64,000 bases of DNA from contig NZ_KE387259.1 in NCBI RefSeq assembly GCF_000430805.1, positions 248,001-312,000 on the forward strand, in the 5' to 3' direction. Below the pieces are notes generated by a model. It was not told the DNA's origin and ran no database searches. It saw only the letters and a list, made by a program, of their open reading frames with translations. This document shows, in pieces, positions 1-9,322 of the stretch; the first letter of the stretch is position 1, and each line of letters opens with the position of its first letter. Source of the DNA: Chitinilyticum aquatile DSM 21506. Lineage in GTDB: Bacteria; Pseudomonadota; Gammaproteobacteria; Burkholderiales; Chitinibacteraceae. The position numbers and the translations under genes were made by a program.

Positions 1-2169
1 TGCCGGATAGGGATGGATGGCCATATGGCCATAGCGGCGGGCTCCATCGGGCACCTTGCCGATAATGATGCGGGCATCTACCGCGATCACGCCACTTTCA
101 TCGGCCACCAGCGGGTTGATGTCGAGCTGCTCGATCTGCGGCAGCTCGCATACCATCTCGGACACGCGCTGCAATACATGCTTGATGGCGTCGAGATCGA
201 CTGGCGTCTGGTTGCGGAAGGCGCCGAGCATGTTTTTCACGCGCGTGCGGCGGATCAGCGCATCGGCCAGGTATTCGTTCAGCGGCGGCAGCGCCACTTT
301 CACATCGTTGAACACTTCAACGGCAATGCCTCCCGAACCGAAGGTGATCACCGGACCAAACGCACGGTCAGTGGTCACGCCCACCATCAGCTCGCGGCCT
401 GATTTTTTGCCGTGCATGGGTTGAACAGTAAGGCCACGCACCATGTTTTCGCCCAGCAGGTTGCGTGCGCGCGTGAGCATGCGGTTGGCTTCCGTCGCGA
501 CATTGACAAGGCTGTTGAGCCCCAGTGACACACCATCAATGTCGGTCTTGTGCGTAATGCCGACGGCATCGATCTTGAGCGCCACAGGCAGGCCCATTCC
601 CATTGCGGCATTCACGGCATCATCGGCCGAATTGGCGCGCATAGTCAGCGTCACCGGGATATGAAAGGCACGCAGCACGGCCTTGGATTCGAGTTCATCC
701 AGCACCGTGCGCCCGCCGGCCACCGCACTGTCGATGATCATGCGGGCCGTTTCGATATCCGGAGCCTCCCATTCGCCCAGCGGGCTGGCGGTCTGCAGCA
801 GCAATTGCTGGTTGTACTGCCAGGAGGCGAGTGAATAGAAGACCTCCACCGCGTGTTCTGGTGTGTGGAAATAGGCGGCGTGATTGGCGGCCAGCAGCTT
901 GCGGCTGGCCTCCACCTTCTTGCCGCCGATCCAGGCCAGCAGGATGGGTTTCTCATTGGTCTTGCGCAACTCGATCATGGCCTGTGCGGTGCTCTGGTCG
1001 TCGGTGCCGGTCTGGGGGGTGAACACCACCAGCACACCATCGACGTTCGGGTCTTTCAAAACCAGCTCGGTGGCGGCACGGAAACGTTCGCTCGATGCAT
1101 CGCCCAGCACATCAACAGGGTTGGTCACCTCGGATTGCGGCGGCAGCAGGGCATGCAGTGCGGCCTGCGTGGTTTCGTCCAGCCGGGGCAGTTCGATGTG
1201 CAGATCGCGGGCACGGTCAACCGCCATCATGCCCGCGCCGATGCCGTTCGTAATGATGGCCAGCCGGCGACCCCTGGTCTTGTAGCTGCCATTGAGTACC
1301 TGCGCCGCAATGAAGAGCTGGTTGATCGACCTGAGCCGCAAGACGCCGGCACGCTTCAAGGCCACGTCGAACACATCGTCACGGCCGATCAGTCGCTCGG
1401 AATGCGTGCGCCCCAGCCGCGCACCCTCGTCATAGCGCCCGACCTTCAGCGCCATCACCGGTTTGGAGCGCGCGGCGGCGCGTACCGCCGACATGAAGAT
1501 GCGCGCGTCTTTCAGATCTTCGATATAAAGCAGGATGGATTTGGTTTTCGGATCGGCCACCAGATAGTCGAGCACCTCACCGACATCGACATCCGCCGCC
1601 GATCCCAGCGACACCACCGATGAAAAGCCGATGTCATGCGATTCGGCCCAGTCCATGATGGCGGAGGTCACCGACGACGATTGCGACACCAGCGCGAGGC
1701 CGCCAGCCTGGATCTTGCCCTGGAAATTGGCGGCAGCCAGCCGGCTGACCGGACGCGCCATGCCGAACACGCTGGGCCCGAGCAGGCGCATGCCGAACTG
1801 TCGCGCCAGCGCCACCAGGCGGTCCAGCAAAATGCGCGAGGCCGCATCGGTGCCGACAAAATCCTGCGACATGATGCACACGGCCTTCACGCCGGCACGA
1901 CCACAGGCTTCCACTTCGTGCGCCAGCGATTCAGTGGGCGTGGTGATGATGGCCAGATCGAGCGGGCCAGGTACATCGCCGATTGCCGCAAAGGACGGCA
2001 CGCCCTGTACGGTATTGTGATAGCAGTTGACCGGATACACACGGCCGACAAAACCGGCTTCGCGCAAATTGCCGAAGACTACCGCCCCGACCGAGCCTTC
2101 GGTATCACTGGCGCCGATCACGGCAATCGAGCGCGGGTCCAGCAAGGGGGAAAGGTAGTGGGGTTTCAT
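1..2169 (-). CDS. Pat-type bifunctional acyl-CoA synthetase/GNAT acetyltransferase, N-terminal part (runs off window)
   Basis: The reading frame starts at ATG 2169 and stays open for 723 codons to base 1, so the 3' end is missing. The N-terminus carries a Rossmann CoA-binding domain (IAVIGAS near residue 16). A succinyl-CoA-ligase-like region follows, with LAIITNGIGAG and THSERLIGRDDVFD, the equivalent of the ADP-forming acetyl-CoA synthetase SHTG segment. An ATP-grasp domain comes last, ending in a YGHMAIHPYP linker. In Pat/YfiQ-type lysine acetyltransferases that linker leads into a C-terminal GNAT domain, which here would lie outside the window. Known Pat proteins acetylate and inactivate acetyl-CoA synthetase. 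The GNAT part is inferred from family architecture, so a plain NDP-forming acyl-CoA synthetase remains possible. Confidence 0.82.
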   Translation of the reverse strand, partial: MKPHYLSPLLDPRSIAVIGASDTEGSVGAVVFGNLREAGFVGRVYPVNCYHNTVQGVPSFAAIGDVPGPLDLAIITTPTESLAHEVEACGRAGVKAVCIMSQDFVGTDAASRILLDRLVALARQFGMRLLGPSVFGMARPVSRLAAANFQGKIQAGGLALVSQSSSVTSAIMDWAESHDIGFSSVVSLGSAADVDVGEVLDYLVADPKTKSILLYIEDLKDARIFMSAVRAAARSKPVMALKVGRYDEGARLGRTHSERLIGRDDVFDVALKRAGVLRLRSINQLFIAAQVLNGSYKTRGRRLAIITNGIGAGMMAVDRARDLHIELPRLDETTQAALHALLPPQSEVTNPVDVLGDASSERFRAATELVLKDPNVDGVLVVFTPQTGTDDQSTAQAMIELRKTNEKPILLAWIGGKKVEASRKLLAANHAAYFHTPEHAVEVFYSLASWQYNQQLLLQTASPLGEWEAPDIETARMIIDSAVAGGRTVLDELESKAVLRAFHIPVTLTMRANSADDAVNAAMGMGLPVALKIDAVGITHKTDIDGVSLGLNSLVNVATEANRMLTRARNLLGENMVRGLTVQPMHGKKSGRELMVGVTTDRAFGPVITFGSGGIAVEVFNDVKVALPPLNEYLADALIRRTRVKNMLGAFRNQTPVDLDAIKHVLQRVSEMVCELPQIEQLDINPLVADESGVIAVDARIIIGKVPDGARRYGHMAIHPYPA

Positions 2170-2305
2170 GGTGCACCGCATCACAAAATGGAGTTATCCG
2201 CATTGTATAACGCGAAACTACGGCTGGCAGTGAGGACTTGTGTCAATGGCATGGCACTTTATCTGCCGGGCAGGGCCATCGCTACCAACACATCGGCGTG
2301 ATCGC

Positions 2306-2311
2306 TATAAT
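2306..2311 (+). promoter_or_regulatory. Sigma-70 -10 box of ppa
   Basis: A perfect TATAAT lies 36 bases before the ppa start. The -35 region around 2283-2288 is poor. Transcription would begin near 2318, leaving a short leader that contains the AGGA ribosome binding site at 2335-2338. Confidence 0.5.
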
Positions 2312-2347
2312 CGGCGGGTTTTCCACTCCACTTCAGGAATGAGCGTC

Positions 2348-2878
2348 ATGGACGTAAGCAAGATTCCCGCCGGCAAGGACCTGCCGAACGATTTCAACGT
2401 CATCATCGAAATCCCGGCCAATGCCGCGCCGATCAAGTACGAGTTCGACAAGGAAGCCGGCGCGATTGTCGTTGACCGCTTCGTTGGCACCTCGATGTCC
2501 TACCCGATGAACTACGGCTTCGTGCCGCACACCCTGTCGCTGGATGGCGATCCGGTGGATGTACTGGTCCACACACCCTACCCGCTGGGCCCGGGCATGA
2601 TCATCAAGTGCCGCGCCATCGGCGTACTGGGCATGGAAGACGAGTCCGGCCAGGATGCCAAGGTGATTGCCGTTCCGGTGGAAAAGATCTGCCCGATGTA
2701 CAAGCACATCCAGAAGCTGGAAGACCTGCCGGAACTGCTGCTCGCACAGGTGAAGCACTATTTCGAGCATTACAAGGATCTGGAAGCCGGCAAGTGGGTC
2801 AAGGTCACCGGCTGGGGCGACAAGGCTGCTGCCCATGCCGAAATCATGGCCAGCTTCGAGCGCGCGCAGAAAGCGTGA
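2348..2878 (+). CDS. ppa: Inorganic pyrophosphatase (family I, soluble)
   Basis: It hydrolyses pyrophosphate to two phosphates in the cytoplasm and so pulls biosynthetic reactions forward. The product is 176 residues, the usual length for bacterial family I enzymes. It carries the signature DGDPVDVL, whose acidic residues bind the Mg ions, and the upstream YGFVPHT segment. I chose ATG 2348 (MDVSKIPAG) because AGGA at 2335-2338 is 9 bases upstream. An in-frame ATG at 2339 would sit directly on that ribosome binding site. The gene is monocistronic: it has its own -10 box and ends in a strong terminator at 2904-2930. Confidence 0.96.
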   Translation: MDVSKIPAGKDLPNDFNVIIEIPANAAPIKYEFDKEAGAIVVDRFVGTSMSYPMNYGFVPHTLSLDGDPVDVLVHTPYPLGPGMIIKCRAIGVLGMEDESGQDAKVIAVPVEKICPMYKHIQKLEDLPELLLAQVKHYFEHYKDLEAGKWVKVTGWGDKAAAHAEIMASFERAQKA

Positions 2879-2903
2879 TTGCCCGGATGTCCGGATACGG
2901 GAA

Positions 2904-2930
2904 AAGCCAGCTGTGAAGCTGGCTTTTTTT
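2904..2930 (+). terminator. Rho-independent terminator of ppa
   Basis: A perfect 9-bp stem (AAGCCAGCT / AGCTGGCTT) with a GTGA loop is followed by a run of seven T. Confidence 0.92.
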
Positions 2931-3061
2931 GCGCCATGCCAGCCTGACTGCATTACACACACCACCCGAGGCTGCAGCAGGGATAATCCGCATGCCTGCT
3001 GCAGTCAGCTTGATCTAGAATGAACACTTAACCGTTCATGACTCCGGGGTTCACAATAACA

Positions 3062-4690
3062 ATGAAAACACTGAAAGCAAAAATCCGTCTGGTTCTCATT
3101 CTGCTTACTTCACTGGCAGTAGTGACATTCAGTATCGTGAGCTATCTGCAGACCCGCGAAAGTGCACTGAACGCCATCGATGGCAAGCTGATCGCTGCAG
3201 CCAACGGCTATCGTTTCATCATCCCCGACTCCCTGCATGACACGCTCACACCGCGCGACCAGGCCGATCTGAAAGAAATGCGCGCCCTCAGCGTGAAACT
3301 GACCCGCTTTGCCGAATCCGTCGGCGTTCCCTACGTCTACAGCTTCGTGATGCGTGATGGCAAGCCACACTATGTTCTCTCGTCGCTCTCTGCCGATGAA
3401 GAAAAAGACCCGGCACAGGAGCAATACCTGAAAGCCTACGAAACGCCGAATGCCGAACTGCTCGCGGCCCTGCGCGACGGCAAGCGTACCTGGGCGGAAT
3501 ACGACAGCAGCTATGGCAGTTTCCGCTCGATCTACCAGCCTTTCCGCACCGCCAACGGTGCCACCATCGTGGCCGTTGCCGACGCAGACATGGCCGAGGT
3601 AAACGCCACACTGCGCACGGTGCTGCTGAAGTCGGCCGGCACCGGCTTCGCACTGATCCTGATTTCGGTGCTGGCCGCCTTCTGGCTGGGCAATCTGGTC
3701 ACCCGCCCGCTTGAGCGCCTGCTCGCAGCCATGAAACAGCTCAACAGCGGCGAAGCCGACCTGACCATCCGGCTGGACGCCAGCACCCAGGATGAAACCG
3801 GAGCGATTGCCGGAGCCTTCAACCAGTTCATCGCCGAGCTGCACCGCCTGATGGGTACCGTACAGAGCGAGTCGACCCGGCTGACACAAGGCGTGCGCGA
3901 CATCGAACGCGTGGCCGAACAGCTGGCCACCGAATCGCGCGCGCAGGCCGATCTGGTTTCTGCTACCGCCGCCACCATCGAAGAAGTCACCGTCAGCATT
4001 TCGCACATCGCCTCAAGCGCTTCGCAGGTGGAAGCCGCCGTCAGCCAGGCCGACCGTGGCGCCCGCGACAGCGTGAGCGCCATGCACGACATGCAGCAGC
4101 AGACGCATGCGATGAGTGCCGACCTGGGCGCGCTGGGCAGCTCGATGACCAAGCTGGAGCAGGAGTCCCGCCAGATCAACAACATCACCAATGTGATCAA
4201 GGACATCGCCAACCAGACCAATCTGCTGGCGCTCAATGCCGCAATCGAGGCCGCACGCGCCGGCGAACAGGGCCGCGGCTTTGCCGTCGTGGCCGATGAA
4301 GTACGCAGCCTGGCCGAACGCACCGCGCGTGCGACCGTCGAAATCGAAGCACTACTGGGCACCATCTGCACGGAAACCGCCAAGGCCGCCTCGCAGACCG
4401 AAGGCACCGCCCACACCGCGCAGTCCAACGAGGCACTGGTGAACGACGTCAACCAGCGCATTACCGCCATGCAGCAGGAAATGCAGTCGGTGCTGGGACA
4501 GATGAACGAAATTTCCGGCGCAACGCGCGAGCAATCGCTGGCGACCGAGCAGATCGCCCAGGTTGCCGAGCGCATCAACCAGCAGGTCAGCAGCACCGAT
4601 CAGGCGCTGCAGCATACCCGCCAGACGCTGGCCGGCCTCAACCAGCTTGCCGGCTCGCTGCAGGGCGTGGTGCAGCGCTTCAAGCTGTAA
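3062..4690 (+). CDS. Methyl-accepting chemotaxis protein
   Basis: This is an inner-membrane chemoreceptor that passes periplasmic signals to CheA/CheW. From ATG 3062 the protein has 542 residues: TM1 at about 8-28, a periplasmic sensor domain of about 160 residues, TM2 at about 193-213 and a HAMP domain to about 268. A long coiled-coil signalling domain follows, with the conserved hairpin tip ([19 protein letters not shown] near 384). No C-terminal CheR-docking pentapeptide is visible. An in-frame ATG at 3038 would add eight residues. MKTLKAK followed by a hydrophobic helix looks the more natural start, but neither has a strong ribosome binding site. The ligand cannot be told, and no che genes are nearby. 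Confidence 0.93.
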   Translation: MKTLKAKIRLVLILLTSLAVVTFSIVSYLQTRESALNAIDGKLIAAANGYRFIIPDSLHDTLTPRDQADLKEMRALSVKLTRFAESVGVPYVYSFVMRDGKPHYVLSSLSADEEKDPAQEQYLKAYETPNAELLAALRDGKRTWAEYDSSYGSFRSIYQPFRTANGATIVAVADADMAEVNATLRTVLLKSAGTGFALILISVLAAFWLGNLVTRPLERLLAAMKQLNSGEADLTIRLDASTQDETGAIAGAFNQFIAELHRLMGTVQSESTRLTQGVRDIERVAEQLATESRAQADLVSATAATIEEVTVSISHIASSASQVEAAVSQADRGARDSVSAMHDMQQQTHAMSADLGALGSSMTKLEQESRQINNITNVIKDIANQTNLLALNAAIEAARAGEQGRGFAVVADEVRSLAERTARATVEIEALLGTICTETAKAASQTEGTAHTAQSNEALVNDVNQRITAMQQEMQSVLGQMNEISGATREQSLATEQIAQVAERINQQVSSTDQALQHTRQTLAGLNQLAGSLQGVVQRFKL

Positions 4691-4712
4691 GCCCTGCCGG
4701 TCATGTAGCAAT

Positions 4713-4745
4713 AAACGCCGGAGCGCACGCTACCGGCGTTTTTTT
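4713..4745 (+). terminator. Rho-independent terminator of the MCP gene
   Basis: A 9-bp stem AAACGCCGG / CCGGCGTTT (4713-4721 with 4733-4741) is followed by a T-run. Confidence 0.88.
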
Positions 4746-4803
4746 CGTCCGCGCTGTCGGACGCGTAAAGGTAGCACCGCATTCCGGCACAAATACCCAA
4801 CAC

Positions 4804-4851
4804 GGTATAAATGCAGAGCCATTTAAAAGTAAAGGCTGCAGTCACATACCC
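4804..4851 (+). repeat. Dispersed palindromic intergenic repeat, copy 1
   Basis: The outer arms are GGTAT and ATACCC. The inner arms are TGCAGAGCCATTT and AAAGGCTGCAG. It lies between the MCP terminator and the amt control region. See the finding on the repeat family. Confidence 0.6.
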
Positions 4852-4866
4852 AGAAAAATACAATAC

Positions 4867-4935
4867 GCACCAAGTTGATGCGAGATGCCGGCAATCCGCA
4901 CCACATTAGCGCAGGCATTTGCACCCAAATCGCGC
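4867..4935 (+). promoter_or_regulatory. Three NtrC-like enhancer sites upstream of amt
   Basis: Three copies of a GCACC-N5-xxxGC pattern occur at 4867-4881 (GCACC-N5-GATGC), 4898-4912 (GCACC-N5-AGCGC) and 4921-4935 (GCACC-N5-CGCGC). The NtrC consensus is GCACC-N5-GGTGC, so the first matches 9 of 10 arm bases and the others 8 of 10. They lie 44 to 112 bases upstream of a sigma-54-type promoter, the normal place for NtrC enhancers. Confidence 0.5.
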
Positions 4936-4978
4936 CATATCCCTCGGCTACACAACATTTCCGCACCAAACGCGCACA

Positions 4979-4994
4979 TGGCATGCCGTTTGCT
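4979..4994 (+). promoter_or_regulatory. Sigma-54 (RpoN) promoter of amt
   Basis: TGGCATGCCGTTTGCT has the obligatory GG (4980-4981) and GC (4992-4993) separated by exactly ten bases. It matches the -24/-12 consensus closely and sits about 35 bases before the amt start codon. Together with the NtrC-like sites it suggests nitrogen control. Confidence 0.6.
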
Positions 4995-5030
4995 AAAGCA
5001 CGCGTCACAATTAAAAACACTGGAGATGAC

Positions 5031-6233
5031 GTGGACGCTTTCCGTACCAGCACCGATGTGCTGTTCATTCTGCTCGGGGCCATCATGATTCTGGCCATGC
5101 ATGCCGGCTTTGCCTTTCTGGAGCTGGGCACGGTGCGCAAAAAGAATCAGGTCAACGCCCTGGTCAAGATCCTCACCGATTTTGCCGTCTCGGCGCTGGC
5201 GTATTTCTTCATCGGCTACGGCATCGCCTATGGCGTGCATTTCTTTGGCCCGGTCAGCGAACTGGCACAGTTCAGCGGTTTCGGGCTGGTTAAGTTCTTC
5301 TTTCTGCTGACCTTCGCCGCGGCGATTCCGGCCATTGTGTCGGGCGGCATTGCCGAGCGCGCCAGATTTCACCCGCAATCGGTCGCCACCTTCCTGCTGG
5401 TCGGCTTCATCTATCCCTTTTTTGAGGGCATGATCTGGAATAACAATTTCGGCGTGCAGGACTGGTTCAAGCACGCGCTTGGCGCGAATTTCCACGACTT
5501 CGCCGGCTCGGTCGTCGTGCATGCCGTTGGCGGCTGGATCGGCCTGGCCGCCGTGCTCCATCTTGGTGCGCGCCGCGGCCGCTACCGCAAGGATGGAGCA
5601 GTCTCGGCTCACCCGCCGTCATCCATTCCTTTTCTGGCGCTTGGTGCATGGATTTTGATCGTCGGCTGGTTCGGCTTCAACGTCATGAGCGCGCAGAAGG
5701 TCGAAGGCATTTCCGGCCTGGTGGCGATGAATTCGCTGATGGCCATGGTCGGCGGCACGCTGGTGGCCATGGTACTGGGCAAAAACGACCCGGGCTTCAT
5801 CCACAACGGCCCGCTGGCTGGTCTCGTGGCGGTATGCGCCGGCTCGGACATCATGCATCCGCTGGGCGCACTGGTAGTAGGCGGCGTGGCAGGTGCGCTG
5901 TTTGTCTGGCTATTCACCATCACCCAGAACAAATGGAAGATCGACGACGTGCTCGGTGTGTGGCCGCTGCATGGTTTGTGCGGTGCCTGGGGCGGCATTG
6001 CAGCCGGAATTTTCGGTCTGCAGGCACTCGGTGGCGCCGGCGGCGTTACCTTCGCGGCGCAACTGGCCGGTACTCTGTTCGGTATCGTGATTGCCTTTGC
6101 CGGCGGCTATGTCGTCTACGGCCTGCTGAACAAGACCTGGGGGCTGCGCCTGTCGGAAGAAGAAGAATTCAACGGCGCCGACCTGTCGATCCACAAGATC
6201 ACCGCCTCGCCCGAGCGTGAAACCAGCTGGTAA
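5031..6233 (+). CDS. amt: Ammonium transporter (Amt/Rh family)
   Basis: This is an inner-membrane channel/transporter for ammonium. I chose GTG 5031 because GGAG at 5022-5025 is a good ribosome binding site five bases upstream, and the product then begins directly with the first helix (400 residues, normal for the family). About eleven membrane helices are visible. The twin pore histidines are present, in FAGSVVVHAVGG with its preceding Asp, and in GVWPLHGLCGAW. The C-terminal cytoplasmic tail is short. No glnK/glnB partner gene is adjacent. The upstream region has a sigma-54 promoter and NtrC-like sites, so expression under nitrogen limitation is likely. Confidence 0.95.
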   Translation: MDAFRTSTDVLFILLGAIMILAMHAGFAFLELGTVRKKNQVNALVKILTDFAVSALAYFFIGYGIAYGVHFFGPVSELAQFSGFGLVKFFFLLTFAAAIPAIVSGGIAERARFHPQSVATFLLVGFIYPFFEGMIWNNNFGVQDWFKHALGANFHDFAGSVVVHAVGGWIGLAAVLHLGARRGRYRKDGAVSAHPPSSIPFLALGAWILIVGWFGFNVMSAQKVEGISGLVAMNSLMAMVGGTLVAMVLGKNDPGFIHNGPLAGLVAVCAGSDIMHPLGALVVGGVAGALFVWLFTITQNKWKIDDVLGVWPLHGLCGAWGGIAAGIFGLQALGGAGGVTFAAQLAGTLFGIVIAFAGGYVVYGLLNKTWGLRLSEEEEFNGADLSIHKITASPERETSW

Positions 6234-6421
6234 GAAAGCCCAGAAATGGCCAGTAACTGCCACACGCCACTGAAAAGCAGAAATCGAGGGCATTCGGGCT
6301 GCCCCACATAAGCCGGACAGAGCAGCGGCCCAAGGGGTCACAAAAGCGCAAGACAGGAATGATTGTGCGGCGCGGATTGAACCAGAATGAAAGCAGTCAA
6401 CTTCTGCGAACAGGATCCGGC

Positions 6422-7216
6422 ATGAATACAGGCTGCACGACCCGCCCCTATCAGGAGCTGGATTTCCCACGGGCCTGCGCGGCCATTGCTGCGGCCGGAT
6501 TCAGCGAAGTGGCGGTGTATTACAACGCCAGCGCAGCAGGAACTCCGGCCATCCCCGTCACGGCGCAAAGCACGGCGGCGGATGTTGCGGCGGCGCGGCA
6601 GGCGGCCAGCGCAGCGGGGCTGACTCCCTCGCTGCTGCTGGGTGGCTGGCAGCCGGACCTGGAGCTGGCGGCGGCGATTGACGATTACCGCCGCCTGATC
6701 GACAACGCCGCAGCGCTCGGTGCCTGCTGGCTGCTGGATCTGGGCTGCGATCAGCGCGAGCTGCGGGCGGATTATCTGGCGCTGATGCAGGCTGTTGCAC
6801 CGCATGCCGAGGCTGCCGGCATCACGATCACGCTCAAGCCCCACGGCGGTATCGCCCTTACCGCTGCGGATCTGCTGGCACTGTACGGCACGGTGGCGCA
6901 TCCGGCCTTCCGCCTGTGTTTCGACCCCGGCAATTTCATCTACTACAGCGCCGGAGCAATCCGCCCCGAAGACTGTGTCGATGCGCTGGCCCCGCATTGT
7001 GCTACCGCCATCATCAAGGATTGCGTACTAGGCCCGGGTGGCCCCGACGTGATGGTGACGCCCGGCGAGGGACTGGTGGATTTCCCGCAGATTTTCAGAC
7101 AATTGCGCGCCGGCGGCTTTAGCGGCCCGGTCTATCTGGAATGCGTCGCCGGCAACTCGGCGGATGACAGGGACGAGAACGTGCGCCGTACCCGCACTCG
7201 CGCACTCGGCTGGTAG
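6422..7216 (+). CDS. Sugar phosphate isomerase/epimerase-like TIM barrel protein
   Basis: The product has 264 residues from ATG 6422, which is preceded by AGGA with short spacing. It resembles the xylose-isomerase-like TIM barrel superfamily (PF01261 type). Candidate metal-binding positions appear in order: a His in the KPHGG segment, an Asp in CFDPGNF, and a Glu in VYLECVAG near the C-terminus. Such enzymes isomerise or epimerise sugars and hydroxy acids, but the substrate cannot be deduced. Neighbours give no pathway: the preceding amt gene is probably a separate unit. Confidence 0.75.
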   Translation: MNTGCTTRPYQELDFPRACAAIAAAGFSEVAVYYNASAAGTPAIPVTAQSTAADVAAARQAASAAGLTPSLLLGGWQPDLELAAAIDDYRRLIDNAAALGACWLLDLGCDQRELRADYLALMQAVAPHAEAAGITITLKPHGGIALTAADLLALYGTVAHPAFRLCFDPGNFIYYSAGAIRPEDCVDALAPHCATAIIKDCVLGPGGPDVMVTPGEGLVDFPQIFRQLRAGGFSGPVYLECVAGNSADDRDENVRRTRTRALGW

Positions 7217-7337
7217 GCACGCCGGCCATCGCTGGCCGCTCCCCTGTAAAACGATGCTGACGTCTGAATCAGCATTGTCTTATTCATGTCATTCATGCTG
7301 CTTATACTGCCCGATCATCGCAGCGGGAAAACATGGC

Positions 7338-7934
7338 ATGAGTCTGGATACACAGGTACAGCTACCGGGCAATCTCGTTTTCATCAAGACCAGCAAGGGG
7401 CAGGAAGAAATCGATGCGCGCAGCCACGGCCTGCCGCAACGTCTGCGCCGCCTGCTGATTCTGGTCGATGGTGCCAAATCGGTGGGCGCGCTGGCCGCCC
7501 TGCTGGTCGGGCTGGAAGTGGTGCCGCTGCTACGCGAACTGGAAACCGCCGGTTTCGTGATGCCGGCAGGCATTGATCCGCACAGTGAACGTGCACCGGT
7601 CAGCGGTCTTGCCTCCCCACCCATCGCCACCGACAGCCTTGCTGCGGCCCCGCCTGCCACTGCCCCCATCCCGGCTGCGGCCGCTGTAGCCGTAGAACCC
7701 GCCGCACTCAGCGAGCACCGCATCCGCATGATCCGCATGCTGATGCAGGAAAGCTGCGAACTGTATCTGGGCATTTTCGGCAAGGGCTTGCTGCCCGAAA
7801 TCGCCGGCATCGACTCGGAGGCAGCACTGCGCAAGGTCTTCGGCCGCTGGCACATTGCCATGCGCGAATCGCACCAGAGCGACGCGCAGGCGCTGGCGCT
7901 AGTGGATGAAATCCGTACCCTGATGCGCTTCTGA
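7338..7934 (+). CDS. Uncharacterised protein with winged-helix-like N-terminal region
   Basis: The protein has 198 residues and I do not recognise a family with certainty. Residues 1-75 are well structured, with a pattern (RLRRLLILVDGAKSVGALAA) like the compact helical domains that precede effector regions in signalling proteins. A low-complexity Pro/Ala linker follows at about 90-125. A helical C-terminus of about 70 residues is rich in Met and Leu. There is no signal peptide or membrane helix, so it is probably cytoplasmic. ATG 7338 begins the conserved-looking part; an upstream extension would lie in non-coding-like sequence. No operon partner is obvious. Confidence 0.6.
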   Translation: MSLDTQVQLPGNLVFIKTSKGQEEIDARSHGLPQRLRRLLILVDGAKSVGALAALLVGLEVVPLLRELETAGFVMPAGIDPHSERAPVSGLASPPIATDSLAAAPPATAPIPAAAAVAVEPAALSEHRIRMIRMLMQESCELYLGIFGKGLLPEIAGIDSEAALRKVFGRWHIAMRESHQSDAQALALVDEIRTLMRF

Positions 7935-8187
7935 CACGGCAGACCAGGCTGCGACAGATTCACTCGCAGCCAGCCGGACAAAGGCACTATACTGTCGCCC
8001 TCGCCCGGGCCTTGTTGGACCGGCAGGCTTTCCCCGCCGCCACCCGGCACCGGGCAAAGCCCGGAACCAACCGGCGCCTGAAGCAATCAACGGCATATCT
8101 ATTGTCTTTCATACATTTTCACCGGCTGCGCCGCTGAAAACGGGTCACAGGCTGTTGCACACAGCCTGTTCAAGGAGGTTCCACCCC

Positions 8188-9099
8188 ATGCTGCATCGTC
8201 TTCGTCCGTGGCTGTCTGCCGCCGCCTTCGCTGCCCTGCTCGCCCCTTTGCCGGCACTCGCGGCTCCCTCCGCGTCCGCCGGCAAGGCCGACAACACGCT
8301 GTTGTGGAAAATCGAGAAAAAAGGCGTGGCCCCCACCTGGGTGTATGGTCTGGCTTATGTAACCGACCCGCACGCGACCGATTTCTCGCCGGCGATGAAG
8401 AAAGCGTTTATCGACAGCAAGCTCATCGGTACCGAGGTCAAGCTTGATTTCAACAGCATGATGGAAATGGGCAAGCAGATCCTGACGCCCGAGCCCAGCC
8501 TCGCCGCCAAAATGGACCCGAAATACTATGCCCGCCTGGTGCCGGAACTCGACGCACGCGGCTATCCGGAAGTCGCTACCGCCAAGATGAAGCCCTGGGG
8601 TGCGATCATGCTGATGCTGGTGCCGAAAAAGCAGACCGGCCAGATTCCGATGGACTTGCTTTTCTCCAAGATGGCCATCGAAAGCCAGAAGGAATATTTC
8701 GGCCTGGAAAGCATGGCCGAAGTCCTCAAGCGTTTCGAGAGCATCCCAGAAGCCAAGCAGATTCCGCTGCTGTATGCGCTGATCGACCAGCAGGACCAGC
8801 TGGCGAAAAACGACCAGAACTATATGGCAGCCTACCTGAAGCAGAATGCGTCGCAACTGCCCAAGCTGTATGAGCAGGAATACCCGCAGCTGCCGGCTTC
8901 TGAACTCGCCTGGTATGAAAAATGGCGCAGCGAGCAGATTTCCGGCCGTGCTCCGCAACTCGCCGAGCGCATCGGCAAGGCAGCCGACAAGGGCGATGCC
9001 TTCATCGGCATCGGCGCGCAGTTCCTGTCCGGCGAGGCCGGCGTGCTGCAGCGCCTGCGCAAGGCCGGCTACAAGGTCACACCGGTCAAGAGCAAGTAA
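8188..9099 (+). CDS. TraB/GumN family protein, exported, with degenerate motifs
   Basis: The product has 303 residues behind a perfect AGGAGG ribosome binding site. A clear Sec signal peptide (residues 1-29) ends at PALA-AP, so the mature protein is periplasmic or lipid-free secreted. The fold markers of the TraB/GumN family are present: KPW near the middle, a long helical region, and the C-terminal GDAFIGIGAQFLSG...LRKAGYKVTPV block. The family's two GxxH motifs are not: the first reads GLAY and the second GAQF. In TraB/Tiki-like proteins these histidines are thought to bind metal, so this member may be a pseudoenzyme. It is followed by its own terminator at 9121-9149. Confidence 0.78.
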   Translation: MLHRLRPWLSAAAFAALLAPLPALAAPSASAGKADNTLLWKIEKKGVAPTWVYGLAYVTDPHATDFSPAMKKAFIDSKLIGTEVKLDFNSMMEMGKQILTPEPSLAAKMDPKYYARLVPELDARGYPEVATAKMKPWGAIMLMLVPKKQTGQIPMDLLFSKMAIESQKEYFGLESMAEVLKRFESIPEAKQIPLLYALIDQQDQLAKNDQNYMAAYLKQNASQLPKLYEQEYPQLPASELAWYEKWRSEQISGRAPQLAERIGKAADKGDAFIGIGAQFLSGEAGVLQRLRKAGYKVTPVKSK

Positions 9100-9120
9100 G
9101 CGTAACGCTCCCGCCCATGG

Positions 9121-9149
9121 AACGGCAGGCAATCGCCTGCCGTTTTTAT
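9121..9149 (+). terminator. Rho-independent terminator after the TraB/GumN gene
   Basis: A perfect 10-bp stem AACGGCAGGC / GCCTGCCGTT with an AATC loop is followed by TTTATT. Confidence 0.92.
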
Positions 9150-9170
9150 TTACCCACCATCCCATAATTC

Positions 9171-9208
9171 CACAGCCCCTCACATGAAAGGGCTGCAGCC
9201 ATATACCC
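9171..9208 (+). repeat. Dispersed palindromic intergenic repeat, copy 2
   Basis: The inner arms AGCCC and GGGCT are followed by GCAGCC and ATATACCC. The left outer arm is decayed. Confidence 0.45.
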
Positions 9209-9322
9209 ATAAGAAACCTTGCAAGTACAGGTTGGCCGCCGAGTTTTCATCGGCCACCGGGACGACAGGCGGCGGCGACTCTGGCACTATTTCCCCATCA
9301 TCTGCAAAGCGGAACAATCACG

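Noticed and set aside
2252-2267. TGGCAC..CTGC sigma-54-like promoter upstream of ppa
   Set aside because: The spacing GG-N10-GC fits, but the -12 half is poor, no enhancer sites are seen, and a perfect TATAAT lies between it and ppa. Probably chance.
13-2301. Long plus-strand frames across 13-402, 853-1623 and 1636-2301
   Set aside because: They mirror the minus-strand acyl-CoA synthetase frame, which has clear domains; the plus-strand translations are His/Arg/Gln-rich and have no recognisable motifs.
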